Shown in pieces: positions 24,558-34,403 of a DNA stretch of 64,000 nucleotides (position 1 is its first letter; every line of letters begins with the position of its first letter). Source of the DNA: CAWCON01 sp963797185. GTDB taxonomy: Bacteria; Patescibacteriota; Saccharimonadia; Saccharimonadales; UBA4665. The translations under genes were made by a program, and so were the position numbers. The DNA lies in contig CAWCON010000003.1 of the NCBI GenBank assembly GCA_963797185.1, positions 434,001 to 498,000 on the forward strand, read 5' to 3'. Below the pieces are notes generated by a model. That model was not told where the DNA came from. It did not search any database and saw only the letters and a list, made by a program, of their open reading frames with translations.

Positions 24558-25420
24558 TCTACCGATGCCATTTTTTTCTTAAAGACCATTGGCAACTTAG
24601 CAGTGAATTTTATTCGCGATTTATTTGGTAAAGTAAGCTCTAAATTGAGGGCATGTAAGAATAAACGTTCCGCTACTTCGCCACCATACATATTGTCACC
24701 CACAATTGGATGCCCAAGCTTCTTTAAGTGAACCCGTAATTGATGAGTCCGTCCAGTTTCGGGCGTCAATTCCAATAGAGTATAATCTGAACTTGTTTTT
24801 AGCACACGGTAATGCGTTTTGGCTGGCTTACCGTTGGCTCCAACACGAAATGTAGCGGGTGCTTTTGGATTGCGCTCAATCGGCATATCAATAATGGCTT
24901 CCTCGGGCGTAATGACACCATTAACAAGCGCGATGTACGTTTTCTTAACTTTACGTTGCGAGAACTGTTTCTGAAGCCAACTCACGGCTTGGGGATTTTT
25001 TGCGCAGATCATGACACCAGACGTAGCACGATCAAGTCGATGGACAATACCGGCGCGGTCGCCCGACAGTCCTGTCACTCGATCATGAAGCCATGTCGCA
25101 ACGGTAGCCTCAGCGTTAAAGTTACCTTTACTGTGAGACAACACACCAATTGGCTTTTCGATAACAACACAGTCATCGTCTTCGTATAATATGGGTAAGT
25201 TAATTATTGGCATGTGCTCCGGTTCATTAAAATCATAGTCAATGTGTATACTATCATCTGTCTTTAGCTTGTATTTCTGATCAACCGGCTCATTATTAAC
25301 AAGGATATCACCTTGCTTGCATAGTTTCTGAACGAACGCCCGACTTAGTCCATGGGTCGACTCCATAATCGCAACATCTAAACGTTCGCCGACCATTTCA
25401 GGAGTTACGGTAAGTTTCAT
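24554..25420 (-). CDS. rluD: RluA/RluD-family 23S rRNA pseudouridine synthase
   Basis: 288 aa. An S4 domain (1-65) is followed by the RluA catalytic domain with GIVHRLDRATSGVMICAK (about 123-140, catalytic Asp), and ETGRTHQLRVHLKKLGHPIVGD. The exact uridine targets cannot be read from the sequence, so the symbol is tentative. It lies 11 bases downstream of trpS. Confidence 0.88.
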   Translation of the reverse strand: MKLTVTPEMVGERLDVAIMESTHGLSRAFVQKLCKQGDILVNNEPVDQKYKLKTDDSIHIDYDFNEPEHMPIINLPILYEDDDCVVIEKPIGVLSHSKGNFNAEATVATWLHDRVTGLSGDRAGIVHRLDRATSGVMICAKNPQAVSWLQKQFSQRKVKKTYIALVNGVITPEEAIIDMPIERNPKAPATFRVGANGKPAKTHYRVLKTSSDYTLLELTPETGRTHQLRVHLKKLGHPIVGDNMYGGEVAERLFLHALNLELTLPNKSRIKFTAKLPMVFKKKMASVE

Positions 25421-25431
25421 GCTGTTAATGA

Positions 25432-26463
25432 CTAAGAGCGAAGTCCGACAGCAACTTGAACTTTGTGTAATGTTACGTTGGCAGCCTCGTTAATAGTCTT
25501 TTCATCTTTTCCAAGACGTGCAATGATTTTCGCTGCATCAGTACTGGCTAGTTTCTTTTGGAAGTCGGTAAGAAATTGGTCAACAGCTCCTGCAACACTT
25601 GACTTAAACTCACCATAATTTGTGGTTCCTTCCCATTCAATATTCACCGCATCTTGCGGTCGGCTAGTAAGTAAAGCTAACATTTGTAGCAGATTACTGA
25701 TACCCGGTTGTTGTTGGAAGTTAAAATTAACTTTACCGACACTGTCAGTTGTGGCTGCCATAACTTTTTTGGCGGCATCACTCGGTTTATCGGATAGTAG
25801 TACCGTGCCTGCCGGATCTTCGATACTCTTACTCATTTTCTTATCAGGGTTGCGCAGACTTCGAATCCGAATCCCCTGCTCGAGGCTCATGAATTTTGTC
25901 TGTTCCGTTGGCGACTTTGGCAATATAAATATGTCACCAAACTTGTTATTGAATCGTTCAGCAATTGTCCGAGCAAACTCAATATGTTGTTGCTGATCTT
26001 CACCAACTGGCACCCATTCAGCTCCGTATAATAATATATCTGCTGCCATCATCACGGGGTAATCAAAAAGACCTGCTGTGACTGACTTCTGTTGAAGCTC
26101 TTTACTCTTATCCTTAAACTGAGTCATCCGGCTTAACTCACCAAAAAAGGAGAAATTATTGAGTATAACCGTCAACTCACTGTGTGCCGGCACAAAACTT
26201 TGTCGGTATATAAAGGTGTGAGTAGAGTCAATATCAAGTCCAGCGGCAACATACATCCGTAAATTATTGATGACTTGATCGTATAGTTTATGATGATCGA
26301 TTGGCGTCGTAAAACTGTGTATATCGGGGACAAACATATTAAGCTGATAATCAGCCGATGATTGACGCTGTAACTCAATCATAGGCAACATAGCGCCTAA
26401 ATAATTCCCTAAGTGGAATTCGCCATTAGCACGTAAGCCGGTTAAAATTATCGATTTACCCAT
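25432..26463 (-). CDS. trpS: Tryptophanyl-tRNA synthetase
   Basis: 343 aa. The HIGH-type motif FHLGNYLG (residues 16-23) and the KMSKS motif (about 208-212) are present, with AADILLYGAEWVPVGEDQQQH between them. It charges tRNA-Trp (gene at 13275). It has its own promoter and heads a minus-strand group trpS-rluD-holB-TPR. Confidence 0.96.
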   Translation of the reverse strand: MGKSIILTGLRANGEFHLGNYLGAMLPMIELQRQSSADYQLNMFVPDIHSFTTPIDHHKLYDQVINNLRMYVAAGLDIDSTHTFIYRQSFVPAHSELTVILNNFSFFGELSRMTQFKDKSKELQQKSVTAGLFDYPVMMAADILLYGAEWVPVGEDQQQHIEFARTIAERFNNKFGDIFILPKSPTEQTKFMSLEQGIRIRSLRNPDKKMSKSIEDPAGTVLLSDKPSDAAKKVMAATTDSVGKVNFNFQQQPGISNLLQMLALLTSRPQDAVNIEWEGTTNYGEFKSSVAGAVDQFLTDFQKKLASTDAAKIIARLGKDEKTINEAANVTLHKVQVAVGLRS

Positions 26464-26473
26464 ATATGGCCCA

Positions 26474-26482
26474 ATTATACCA
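26474..26482 (-). promoter_or_regulatory. Extended -10 promoter of trpS
   Basis: TGG-TATAAT on the minus strand, 10 bases before the ATG, giving a leader of only about 4 bases. Confidence 0.5.
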
Positions 26483-26516
26483 GCAAATAAGGGATGTAAG
26501 GAATGCGTTGAAAGAA

Positions 26517-26924
26517 TTATCGTTTCGTAAACTGTCGTTGTTTACGAGCACCACGCAAACCAAACTTCTTGCGTTCTTTTTCACGAGCATCTCTTCCAAG
26601 CAAGTCGGCTCGCTTCAGAGTTGGTTTCAGTTCTTCGTTCATAAGAGTGAGCGACCGAGCAATGCCTAGTCGAATAGCCTCAGCTTGGCCATCCTGACCG
26701 CCACCACGGACTCTAGCAGTGATAGTAAACTTGTTCTCAAGTTCGAGGGCAACAAAAGGTTGCTGTAATTTGGCAATTAAGTATTTACTGTTTGAAAAAT
26801 AGTCTTCAGCAGGCATTTCGTTAATCGTTATCGTGCCTTTTCCAGATGATAAACGTACCCGAGCCGTTGCGCTTTTTCGTCGTCCTAGTGCATAGAAATA
26901 GTTTTTTTCAGACGCAGTTGGCAT
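26517..26924 (-). CDS. rpsI: 30S ribosomal protein S9
   Basis: 135 aa. YALGRRKSATARVRL at the N-terminus, VRGGGQDGQAEAIRLGIARSL in the middle and the basic LRGARKQRQFTKR tail that reaches P-site tRNA. It overlaps rplM by one base. Confidence 0.97.
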   Translation of the reverse strand: MPTASEKNYFYALGRRKSATARVRLSSGKGTITINEMPAEDYFSNSKYLIAKLQQPFVALELENKFTITARVRGGGQDGQAEAIRLGIARSLTLMNEELKPTLKRADLLGRDAREKERKKFGLRGARKQRQFTKR

Positions 26925-27364
26925 TAGTTCTTCTCCTTTATCGATAGATTGACCGGTTTTTGTGCAGCATGCTCATGTTCACCTGCCTCATAAATTTTCA
27001 ATCGAGCTAATCTTCCCGGGCGTAATTTATTAACGGGCAACATACCACGGATGGCTTGATAGATGACTGTTTTAGGAGAATTCACCATTTTCTCTTCGAG
27101 TCGGGATGTCTTCAAAGCACCTGGGTAGCCACTATGCCGATAATATTTCTTTCCTGTACTTTTATCGCCAGTAACAACCAAGCTACCTGCATTGATAATA
27201 ATAACGTAATCACCCCCATCAACATGGTGGTCATAGCTTGTTTTGTCTTTACCAAGTAATAGTTTCGCAGCTCTTGAAGCAACTCTTCCTAGTGACGCCT
27301 CGCTAGCATCCAAGATATACCAAGTTCTTGTAACATCTGCCGGTTTTAAGCTATAAGTTTTCAT
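26924..27364 (-). CDS. rplM: 50S ribosomal protein L13
   Basis: 146 aa, full length, with TWYILDASEASLGRVASRAAKLL, VIIINAGSLVVTGDK and GMLPVNKLRPGRLARLKIYEG-like signatures. It overlaps rplQ by 4 bases. Confidence 0.97.
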   Translation of the reverse strand: MKTYSLKPADVTRTWYILDASEASLGRVASRAAKLLLGKDKTSYDHHVDGGDYVIIINAGSLVVTGDKSTGKKYYRHSGYPGALKTSRLEEKMVNSPKTVIYQAIRGMLPVNKLRPGRLARLKIYEAGEHEHAAQKPVNLSIKEKN

Positions 27365-27822
27365 GATTTTACTGGCTCCTCAACTTTAGGTGCACTTGTG
27401 TCCGGCTTTGGAGTTGGTTTAACACTAGCAGCTTTTGGAATTGATCTAGTCTTTGGTTCTTGAGTATCGATAATAAAACTCACCTTAGCCATCTGGGCGT
27501 TATCACCACGGCGCAAAACTGTCTTCTCAATTCGTAAATGTCCACTTGAACGACTCTTCATTTTTGGTGCGAGTTCATCTACTAATTTATGCGCACTTGC
27601 CTCGGTGTGCAAGCTAGCGATAATCTGTCGTCGGTTGTGTAGATCACCTTTTTTAGCTTTGGTTATTAGTTTTTCAACATAAGGCACTATCATTTTGCCT
27701 TCGGAAGAGTAGTTTCAATTGATTCATCACTGAATAAGAGAATCAGCTAAGCCCTTCATGAGCGCTGATCTTTGGTCGCGTTCGCGGTGAAATTTTCGAC
27801 CTTGATATCCGTGACGATGCAT
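27361..27822 (-). CDS. rplQ: 50S ribosomal protein L17 (two frameshifts)
   Basis: The intact 3' frame (27361-27693) carries EKLITKAKKGDLHNRRQI and VLRRGDNAQMAKVSFI. The true N-terminus MHRHGYQGRKFHRERDQR is in another frame starting at 27822, then SDESIETTLPKAK in a third. Single missing bases are inferred near 27725 (CAGTGAT) and 27698 (an AAAA run). A C-terminal Pro/Lys tail of about 30 residues is unusual. Confidence 0.85.
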
Positions 27823-27825
27823 AAA

Positions 27826-28775
27826 TTAAAGCTCCAATTCTGCCAATTTCTCTTTAACTTCATCTAGTGCTTTGCTTCCAAAACCTTTTAGATCACGTAA
27901 TTCAGCATCACTAAGACTAAATAGATCCTTCAAAGTGTGAATATCATTATTAATTAAGGCGTTAGTGGTCCGAGCAGATAGGTTAAGGTCTTCGATTGGG
28001 GTTAATAGCTCAGTCGGTTCCTCGCCGTTATCATCAACCTGCTGTTCAATATCAACCCACCTGCATTAGGACCCGATTCAACTCTAGTCTGTCCAGCAAG
28101 TGCGGTATATTGGTTTACTAAGTATAGCAGCAGCTTCTTCAAAAGCATCTCGTGGCGTAATCGAGCCATCAGTATCAACAGTAAAAAGCAACTTATCAAG
28201 ATCAGTAACTTGACCAACACGAGTATTCTCAACTTTGTAGCGAACTCGCAGGACTGGGCTAAAGATAGCGTCAAGAGCAATCATGTCAGTACTTTTGTGG
28301 CTGCTTCTTCTTCTATGGTTCGATAGCCACGGCCGACTTCAACCGTTAGATCCATAGTTAATTTGCTTTATCGTCGTCAAGTGTAGCAATAACGTGTTCA
28401 GGGTTAACAACTTCAACATCAGCGTTAGTTGAATATCTTTAGCGGTTACTGGTACCTTTTCCTTGTTTTAACAAGTCGTAAAGTTCTGTGGTTCTTGGAC
28501 CAAAAACTCGGAATCGAATGTCCCTTAAGATTAAGCATGATATCAACAACATCTTCTTTTACACCATTAACAGTAGTAAATTCGTGGCTAACACCTTCAA
28601 TTTTGAAAGCTGTGACAGCTGCGCCGGCGATACTGGATAGTAGAACTCGTCGTAAACTGATTACCCAGGGTCATACCATAGCCACTGTGTAGATGGCTCA
28701 ACGGTAAAGGTAGCGCTTGATAGCACTGTGGTCGTCGACATTGACGATACTTGGTGTGTGAATAATATTTGACAT
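27826..28775 (-). CDS. rpoA: RNA polymerase alpha subunit (many frameshifts)
   Basis: The start ATG (MSNIIHTPSIVNVDD) follows an AAGGAGGT site. NTD pieces are found in different frames, e.g. IALDAIFSPVLRVRYKVENTRVGQ and DLDKLLFTVDTDGSITPRDAFEEAA. The CTD (helix-hairpin-helix, LFSLSDAELRDLKGFGSKAL) is intact at 27826-28000. Several 1-base indels break 28040-28700. The full length of about 316 aa matches the family. Confidence 0.88.
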
Positions 28776-28791
28776 TATATTTGACCTCCTT

Positions 28792-29420
28792 TTAGCGTGA
28801 GTAATATTCCACGATTAATTGTTCATTAATATCTGGTTCGGCGTCATCTCGGGTTGGTAAACCAGTAACTGTTAATTCAATTTTCTTACGATTAACTTTC
28901 AGCCAGCCAGGTATATCACTTGGGGCTGGGCTAATTTCATCAAGTTTCTTAAAGTAGTCGGCTTCTTGTGCTATGAGGTCGTAAGAGTTAACGTATCGCC
29001 TGGCTTTAAGTCGGATTGATGGGATGTCGACGCGGCGTCCATTCAGAAGAAAGTGACCATGGGTAACTAATTGGCGAGCAGCCACGTCGACTTGGTGCAA
29101 ATCCAGCTCGGTAAACAGCGTTATCAATGCGCTGTTCAAGCAATCGAAGTAGTACTTCACCAGATTGACCATCGATTGCGTGAAGCTTCTTTCATAACAT
29201 TAGCGAATTGTCTTTCCAGTAAGCCATACAGTCGTTTTACTTTTTGCTTTTCACGAAGTTGCAGAGAATATTGGCTAGTCTTGGTTCGTCCACCACCGCG
29301 ACCAGATGCATTTTGACCTGGAGGAGCTGATCGTTTAACTAGTGCCTTATGGGCTTTAGGGTGAAGAGCATAGCCTTCACGTCGACTCATTTTTACAATA
29401 GATTGAATATCTCGTGCCAT
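28792..29420 (-). CDS. rpsD: 30S ribosomal protein S4 (frameshifts; zinc-free form)
   Basis: Two frames: 29157-29420 has MARDIQSIVKMSRREG and SLQLREKQKVKRLYGLLERQF; 28792 to about 29110 has ARQLVTHGHFLLNGRRVDIPS (S4 domain) and the DINEQLIVEYYSR end. Indels lie near 29160 and 29100. The N-terminal cysteines that bind zinc in some S4 proteins are replaced (SIVKMSRREG where VCRLCRREG is possible). Confidence 0.9.
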
Positions 29421-29426
29421 AATATC

Positions 29427-29875
29427 CTAGACTCTCCGTAGCCTTCGTGGACTTACGCCACCATGTGGCACACCAGTTACATCACTGATAGCTTTCAACT
29501 TGAATATCTAATTCTGCAGAGCTCGAATAGCTGCATCACGGCCAAGTCCGACGCCTTTAACATAAGACATCAACCTTTGCTAAAGCCATAATTTGCTTTG
29601 AGCAGCTTGAGCGGCTTTTTCTGCTGCAACCTGGGCAGCGTAAGCAGTACCCTTCTTAGAACCACGAAAACCACAGGCACCAGCACTGCACGTAGTCAAG
29701 ACATTGCCCTTTGGATCGGTAAAGGTAACAATAGTGTTATTAAAGGTTGCAAGAACGTGAACTTGTCCAGCTAGGAACACTGCGCTTTACCTTAGCTTTC
29801 TTAGTCGGCGCTGGCAGTAGCAACAGGTTTCTTCTTGCTATTTCTTCAGACTGGTTGATTTTCTTCTTCTGCCAT
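29427..29875 (-). CDS. rpsK: 30S ribosomal protein S11 (frameshifts)
   Basis: The start is the ATG of MAEEENQ. The core VHVLATFNNTIVTFTDPKGNVL...GACGFRGSKKGT lies in one frame, and the C-terminus (YVKGVGLGRDAAIRAL, DIQVESISDVTGVPHGG, RRLRRV) continues in others. Indels are inferred near 29800-29850, 29575 and 29510. Confidence 0.9.
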
Positions 29876-29887
29876 ATATTATCCTTA

Positions 29888-30275
29888 TTAAGTCTTAGTT
29901 GCTACTTTCTTAGCGGTGCCACCAACAGTAACTTTTTTACCTCGACTTGGTTCGGGCGTTTGTTCTAGTTCGTTGACCACGAGTAGGTAGGTTAGCCTGA
30001 TGTCGTAGACCTCGATAGGACTTAATGTCCTTAAGTCGCTTAATATTACCAGTAACAATTCGTTGAAGTTCACCTTCAACAGTGTAATCTTCGTTAATAA
30101 TATCTTGGATACGGGATAATTCGCGTCAGTTAGATCCTTAACTCTAACAGTTGGTTCAACTTTAGCTTCTGCTAAAATATCATAGCTAGTCTTTGGGCCG
30201 ATACCATAAACATAAGTCAAAGCAACCTCAACTTGCTTGTCATTTGGTATAGTTAACACCAGAAATTCTAGCCAT
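29888..30275 (-). CDS. rpsM: 30S ribosomal protein S13 (frameshifts)
   Basis: The start ATG gives MARISGVN, then shifts frame into TIPNDKQVEVALTYVYGIGPKTSYDIL. The IINEDYTVEGELQRIVTGNIKRLKDIKSYRG-type middle is out of frame, and the RGKKVTVGG tail is back in frame. At least three indels. S13 contacts tRNA and bridges to the 50S. Confidence 0.88.
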
Positions 30276-30277
30276 AG

Positions 30278-30394
30278 CTAGCCTTGCCTCTGCTTATGCT
30301 TTGGCTTGAGTTTGTTGATAACATAAACACGTCCTTTACGGCGGACAATCTTATCATCAGGACTAATCTTTTTAACACTGGCACGTACTTTCAT
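30278..30394 (-). CDS. rpmJ: 50S ribosomal protein L36 (zinc-free form)
   Basis: 38 aa, MKVRASVKKISPDDKIVRRK...KPKHKQRQG. A GAAGGAGAA site precedes the ATG. The three Cys of the zinc ribbon are replaced (KISPDDK instead of KICEKCK). It is followed at once by rpsM. Confidence 0.93.
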   Translation of the reverse strand: MKVRASVKKISPDDKIVRRKGRVYVINKLKPKHKQRQG

Positions 30395-30440
30395 GCGGAT
30401 CATTCTCCTTCAGTCGAGTAATGACACACTGCTTAATAAT

Positions 30441-30662
30441 TTATAACTTGCGATAGGTGATTCTGCCCTTAGTAAGATCGTAAGGGGTCAACTCAACCGT
30501 CACGCTGTCTCCGGGTACGATTCGAATAAAATGTTTCCGCATCTTTCCGGCAACATGAGCTATAATTTTATGGCCATTCTCAAGCTCTACTTTGAACTGT
30601 GTCCCAGGAAGAGTCTCAACGATAGTTCCAGTTAACTCAATTACTTCCTTATTAGCGGCCAT
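30441..30662 (-). CDS. infA: Translation initiation factor IF-1
   Basis: 73 aa OB-fold protein: IELTGTIVETLPGTQFKVELENGHKIIAHVAGKMRKHFIRI and DLTKGRITYR. It binds the 30S A site. It has its own promoter and starts the infA-rpmJ-rpsM-rpsK-rpsD-rpoA-rplQ group. Confidence 0.97.
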   Translation of the reverse strand: MAANKEVIELTGTIVETLPGTQFKVELENGHKIIAHVAGKMRKHFIRIVPGDSVTVELTPYDLTKGRITYRKL

Positions 30663-30679
30663 AAATATAACAGATTACA

Positions 30680-30709
30680 AGTATACCATGGGCTAACGAA
30701 ATTTGTAAA
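30680..30709 (-). promoter_or_regulatory. Promoter of infA and the alpha operon
   Basis: TTTACA (30704-30709) and TGG-TATACT (hexamer 30680-30685) are 18 bases apart on the minus strand, in the 124-base gap between secY and infA. Confidence 0.55.
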
Positions 30710-30786
30710 GTGTTTTATTAGAGAGCGATGCGACTTGTTATGACGAGTCTTCAAGTCAGAGTGTACTATGCTGATCATTTGCTGTC

Positions 30787-32291
30787 TCATGTGTTTTTCT
30801 GCTTTCGCCGCAATAACCGCCGGCCAAATCCTACTTTAGCGGCACTCCCCGTTTCGGTCGCAAGTTCGGGATCATCTTGAAAGAAATCAGGTTCAGAGTA
30901 TTGGTCATAGGTTACCATGAGCGCCCTCGATTCAACTGCTCTAAGCGTTTCGAGTGAAACAGACACTAGAATTAGCACGCTCGTTCCCCAATTGTAATAT
31001 TGGCATTAATGAAGGCTTGAGCAATAATTGGTAAAACGGCTAGCATACCAAGACTAATAGCGCCAAATAGCGTTACTCGATTTACTACTTTGCTAAGGTA
31101 CTTCTCAGTCTGCTTACCCGATCGAACACCTTCAAGAAAACCACCCTGCTTTTGTAGGTTTTCTGCAATATCCTTCGAATTGAACGTTACATTGGTATAG
31201 AAAAAAGTAAAAACAAAAACTAATAGGAAATATACAACTGGGTAAATATAAGGATGCCAGCTATTTGTTGCAAATGAGCCGACCGATGGTGCTTGAAACC
31301 ACGTGGATAAATCACTCCCGATATGCTGCAAGTGGGCACTTTTTGCGCCACTCAACAACTGGCCAGCAAAACTCGGGACACTCAAGAATGCAACTGCGAA
31401 GATAATCGGAATCACACCAGCAGCAATTAGTTTGACTGGCAAAACAGTCGTGACACCTCCATACGTCCTGTTCCCCTGCACACGTTTAGCATAATGTACC
31501 GTCAAACGTCTCGAGGCCTCGTTTAGTTTCACGACCAGCCAAGTAATCACAATAATAACCACGGCTATGATAACACCGTACATTAGCTGATACTTATTGA
31601 GTGGTAACCTATGACCAAACAACCGCAATTCATGACTCCGGCCTTTTGATAGACTGAGGATATTACCGATCGTTTGCGGTAATCTCCCGACAATGCCAAC
31701 GGTAATAATAAGCGAGATACCATTACCCAATCCTTGCTCAGTAATAAGTTCTCCAAGCCACATCAGTAGCATTGATCCTCCGGTTAAGGCGGCGACCATC
31801 AACACCCAGCGAGCAAGGGATGTATTAGCAGTTATGTCACCGATACCACCGATACTTTGAGCTGCCTCCCTGATCAAATAAATTGAGCCGATTGACTGAA
31901 TAATCGCTAACGGAAACGTTAACATTCGAGTGTACTGATTAATCTTTTTCTGACCAAACTCGCCCTCTTTCTGTAATGCCTCAAGTTTGGGGAGTGCCTT
32001 CGTAAGAAGCTGCATAATGATTGAGGCATTAATATATGGCCCAAGCCCTGCCAGCATAATTGAGAAGTTAGCAAGCGCACCCCCGCTCAGTACGTTCATG
32101 AAACTCAAAAATTGAGGCGTTTGCGATGAGTTGAATAGATTGGTAAGGATCTGCTTGAGCGTCTGTGGGTTACTGAGAGGTACTGGTAAGTGAGCAAGAA
32201 TTCGAAATACTAACAATACAGCAAGAACAGCCAATATACGTTTCCGCATATCGGCGTTTTTCAAAGATCGCCAAATTACTTTCCAGCCCAT
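30787..32291 (-). CDS. secY: Protein translocase subunit SecY (one frameshift)
   Basis: Frame 1 gives the N-terminal 439 residues (TM1-9) and ends in ITIGERAC. The next frame gives the tenth helix and tail, VLILVSVSLETLRAVESRALM. Adding one G in the GGGG run at 30986-30989 restores ITIGGTSVLILVSVSLET, the expected SecY junction. Total about 500 aa. adk and map, often downstream of secY, are absent here. Confidence 0.93.
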
Positions 32292-32348
32292 ACAACCTTC
32301 AACTTATATGTCATCAGTATACACTACCCTCAATTAACTACTTTTAAC

Positions 32349-32846
32349 TTATTTTTTAAGCTTTGGTTCTTCGTCTTTTGTCGCTTTATCCTTTGTTGCA
32401 GGTCGTGCTTGTCGCGGCACCTTACTGAAAGTTCCGCCTGCCTTTTCAACCTGAGTTACCGCCAATTGACTGGCTAGTTGTAACTTAATGGTGTGCTTTT
32501 TTGTAACTTCGCCCTTTGAAATTAATTTTACTTGCTGGTACTGATTTTCAATCAATCCGTGCTCGGTAAGAAGAGTAGTATCAATTGTTTTGCCGCTCAT
32601 CTGATCAAGTTGGCCCGTATACACAACACTAGCTTTAACGCGGTGTGAATGGAAACCATGCAATTTAGGCAAACGTTGCATAAGAGGATTCTGCCCACCT
32701 TCAAAGCCAGGACGTTTTGAATAGCCCGTTCGAGCCTTCTGCCCCTTAGTACCGCGTCCCGCAGTCTTTCCTTGTCCAGCAGCTATACCCCTACCAACTC
32801 TCTTGGGATGCTTTTGCTGTGTCATAGTAAATTCATTGTATTTCAT
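32349..32846 (-). CDS. rplO: 50S ribosomal protein L15
   Basis: 165 aa with GRGIAAGQGKTAGRGTKGQKARTG and PGFEGGQNPLMQRLPKLHGF. It directly follows rpsE; rpmD (L30) is missing. A basic tail of about 20 residues is added. Confidence 0.96.
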   Translation of the reverse strand: MKYNEFTMTQQKHPKRVGRGIAAGQGKTAGRGTKGQKARTGYSKRPGFEGGQNPLMQRLPKLHGFHSHRVKASVVYTGQLDQMSGKTIDTTLLTEHGLIENQYQQVKLISKGEVTKKHTIKLQLASQLAVTQVEKAGGTFSKVPRQARPATKDKATKDEEPKLKK

Positions 32847-32855
32847 AAAACTACC

Positions 32856-33479
32856 TTACTTCTTACTTTTAGCTGCCGTTTTAGGAGCGCTTGTCTTTAC
32901 CTTTTTTGGAGTAGATTCTTTGGCTGGCTCTGCTGGTTGAGCAGGCTTGTCAACAGGTGTCTTGTCAACAGTTTTACTGGTGTTAGTCACCCACTTATTA
33001 GCTGGTTCAAGGCTTTGCAAAGCCTTGATGGTCGCATAGGCAGTATTGGTCTTATTGGCCGAACCGAGTGATTTACTCAAAACATTATTCACTCCAGCGA
33101 CTTCAAGAATCGTTCGTACTACTCCTCCTGCAATTAATCCTGTTCCAGGACTAGCTGGCATGATAAGAATATGCGAACCACTCACTTTTACCTCTGCTTC
33201 GTGAGGAATTGTTCCTTTATAGATAGGTACGATAATCAAGTGTTTCTTGGCTGCTTCTGTCGCTTTCGTAACAGCAATAGTAACATCAGCACCTTTTGCA
33301 ATGCCAATACCAACTCGATTCTTATGATCACCAATAACTACTAAAGCGCGAAATCGAAATCGGCGGCCGCCCTTTACAACCCGGGCAATACGATCAACAT
33401 GAACAACTCGTTCATCAAATTGTTTCTCTTCAGGTGGGTTTGCACCTCTCCTATTTCTGCGAGCGTCGGGTATAGGCAT
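32856..33479 (-). CDS. rpsE: 30S ribosomal protein S5 with C-terminal extension
   Basis: 207 aa. FDERVVHVDRIARVVKGGRRFRF and a GTGLIAGGVVRTILEVAGV block are typical. The last 45 residues are a Lys/Pro/Ala tail not seen in E. coli S5 (167 aa). Confidence 0.96.
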   Translation of the reverse strand: MPIPDARRNRRGANPPEEKQFDERVVHVDRIARVVKGGRRFRFRALVVIGDHKNRVGIGIAKGADVTIAVTKATEAAKKHLIIVPIYKGTIPHEAEVKVSGSHILIMPASPGTGLIAGGVVRTILEVAGVNNVLSKSLGSANKTNTAYATIKALQSLEPANKWVTNTSKTVDKTPVDKPAQPAEPAKESTPKKVKTSAPKTAAKSKK

Positions 33480-33480
33480 T

Positions 33481-33837
33481 TTAAAACTCCAATCCTTTCT
33501 GACGGGCTGCTTCCGCTAAAGCCTGTATTCGGCCGTGATATAATCTACTGCCACGATCAAACACAACAGATGTAATTTTGGCAGTCTGAGCCTTTTTAGC
33601 AATTTCCTCACCAACCCATACAGCACGTTCGGTCATTGAGCCATTGAGGTTCTTTCGACCGACGGTTGCTACGTAAGCAAGTGTTTTGTGAGTGTTGTCA
33701 TCTATCAATTGTGCGTCTATGTGACGATTACTAATATGAACGCTGAGACGTGGACGTTCAGCCGTTCCAAAAACACGTGCTCGAACACGTTGACGGCGAA
33801 GATTTTGATTCTGGTATTTCTTAGTTAATCGATCCAT
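33481..33837 (-). CDS. rplR: 50S ribosomal protein L18
   Basis: 118 aa from the ATG of MDRLTKKYQNQ, after an AGGAAAAGAG site; the frame also runs 18 codons upstream over the end of rplF. RVFGTAERPRLSVHISNRHI and FDRGSRLYHGRIQALAEAARQKG are L18 signatures. It binds 5S rRNA. Confidence 0.95.
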   Translation of the reverse strand: MDRLTKKYQNQNLRRQRVRARVFGTAERPRLSVHISNRHIDAQLIDDNTHKTLAYVATVGRKNLNGSMTERAVWVGEEIAKKAQTAKITSVVFDRGSRLYHGRIQALAEAARQKGLEF

Positions 33838-33841
33838 AATA

Positions 33842-34381
33842 CTACTTCTCTTTTCCTGACTTTCCACTCTTACGGATGATGTGCTCACCAACGTACTTCA
33901 ATCCTTTACCTTTGTATGGTTCTGGCTTCTTCAATGATCGGATCTCAGCGGCAACCTGACCAACCTGTTGCTTATCGTTACCACTGACCGTAATAACATT
34001 CTGCTCAACAGCAACAGTTACACCTTGCGGCACAGTATAGATTACTTCGTGGGAAAAGCCTAGATTGAATCGTAGATTAGTACCGGCAAGTGCCACTCTA
34101 TAACCAACTCCATTGAGTTCCAGTTTCTTAGAGAAACCTTGGCTAACACCTATTACCATATTATTAACCAAAGAACGCATTAGGCCATGCTTGGCACGAA
34201 CTTTTGGCTGTTCGTTTGCACGGGTAAATGACAATACATCGCCCTCTTGCTTGATAGTAATCTCTTCAAGAAGGGATTGCTTAAGTGTTCCTTTTGAGCC
34301 AGAAACAGTTATCTCACCATCATTAATGGCAACTGTAACACCTCCAGGGATGGTGATTGGTGCTCTTCCGACGCGGCTCAT
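33842..34381 (-). CDS. rplF: 50S ribosomal protein L6
   Basis: 179 aa. SRVGRAPITIPGGVTV at the N-terminus, LELNGVGYRVALAGTNLRFNLG, and KKPEPYKGKGLKYVGE near the C-terminus. Confidence 0.97.
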   Translation of the reverse strand: MSRVGRAPITIPGGVTVAINDGEITVSGSKGTLKQSLLEEITIKQEGDVLSFTRANEQPKVRAKHGLMRSLVNNMVIGVSQGFSKKLELNGVGYRVALAGTNLRFNLGFSHEVIYTVPQGVTVAVEQNVITVSGNDKQQVGQVAAEIRSLKKPEPYKGKGLKYVGEHIIRKSGKSGKEK

Positions 34382-34403
34382 GATTCTCTCCTACCTAAAT
34401 CCA

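Noticed and set aside
30787..30978. Separate 63-aa gene after secY
   Set aside because: It is the last helix of SecY moved out of frame by one missing G.
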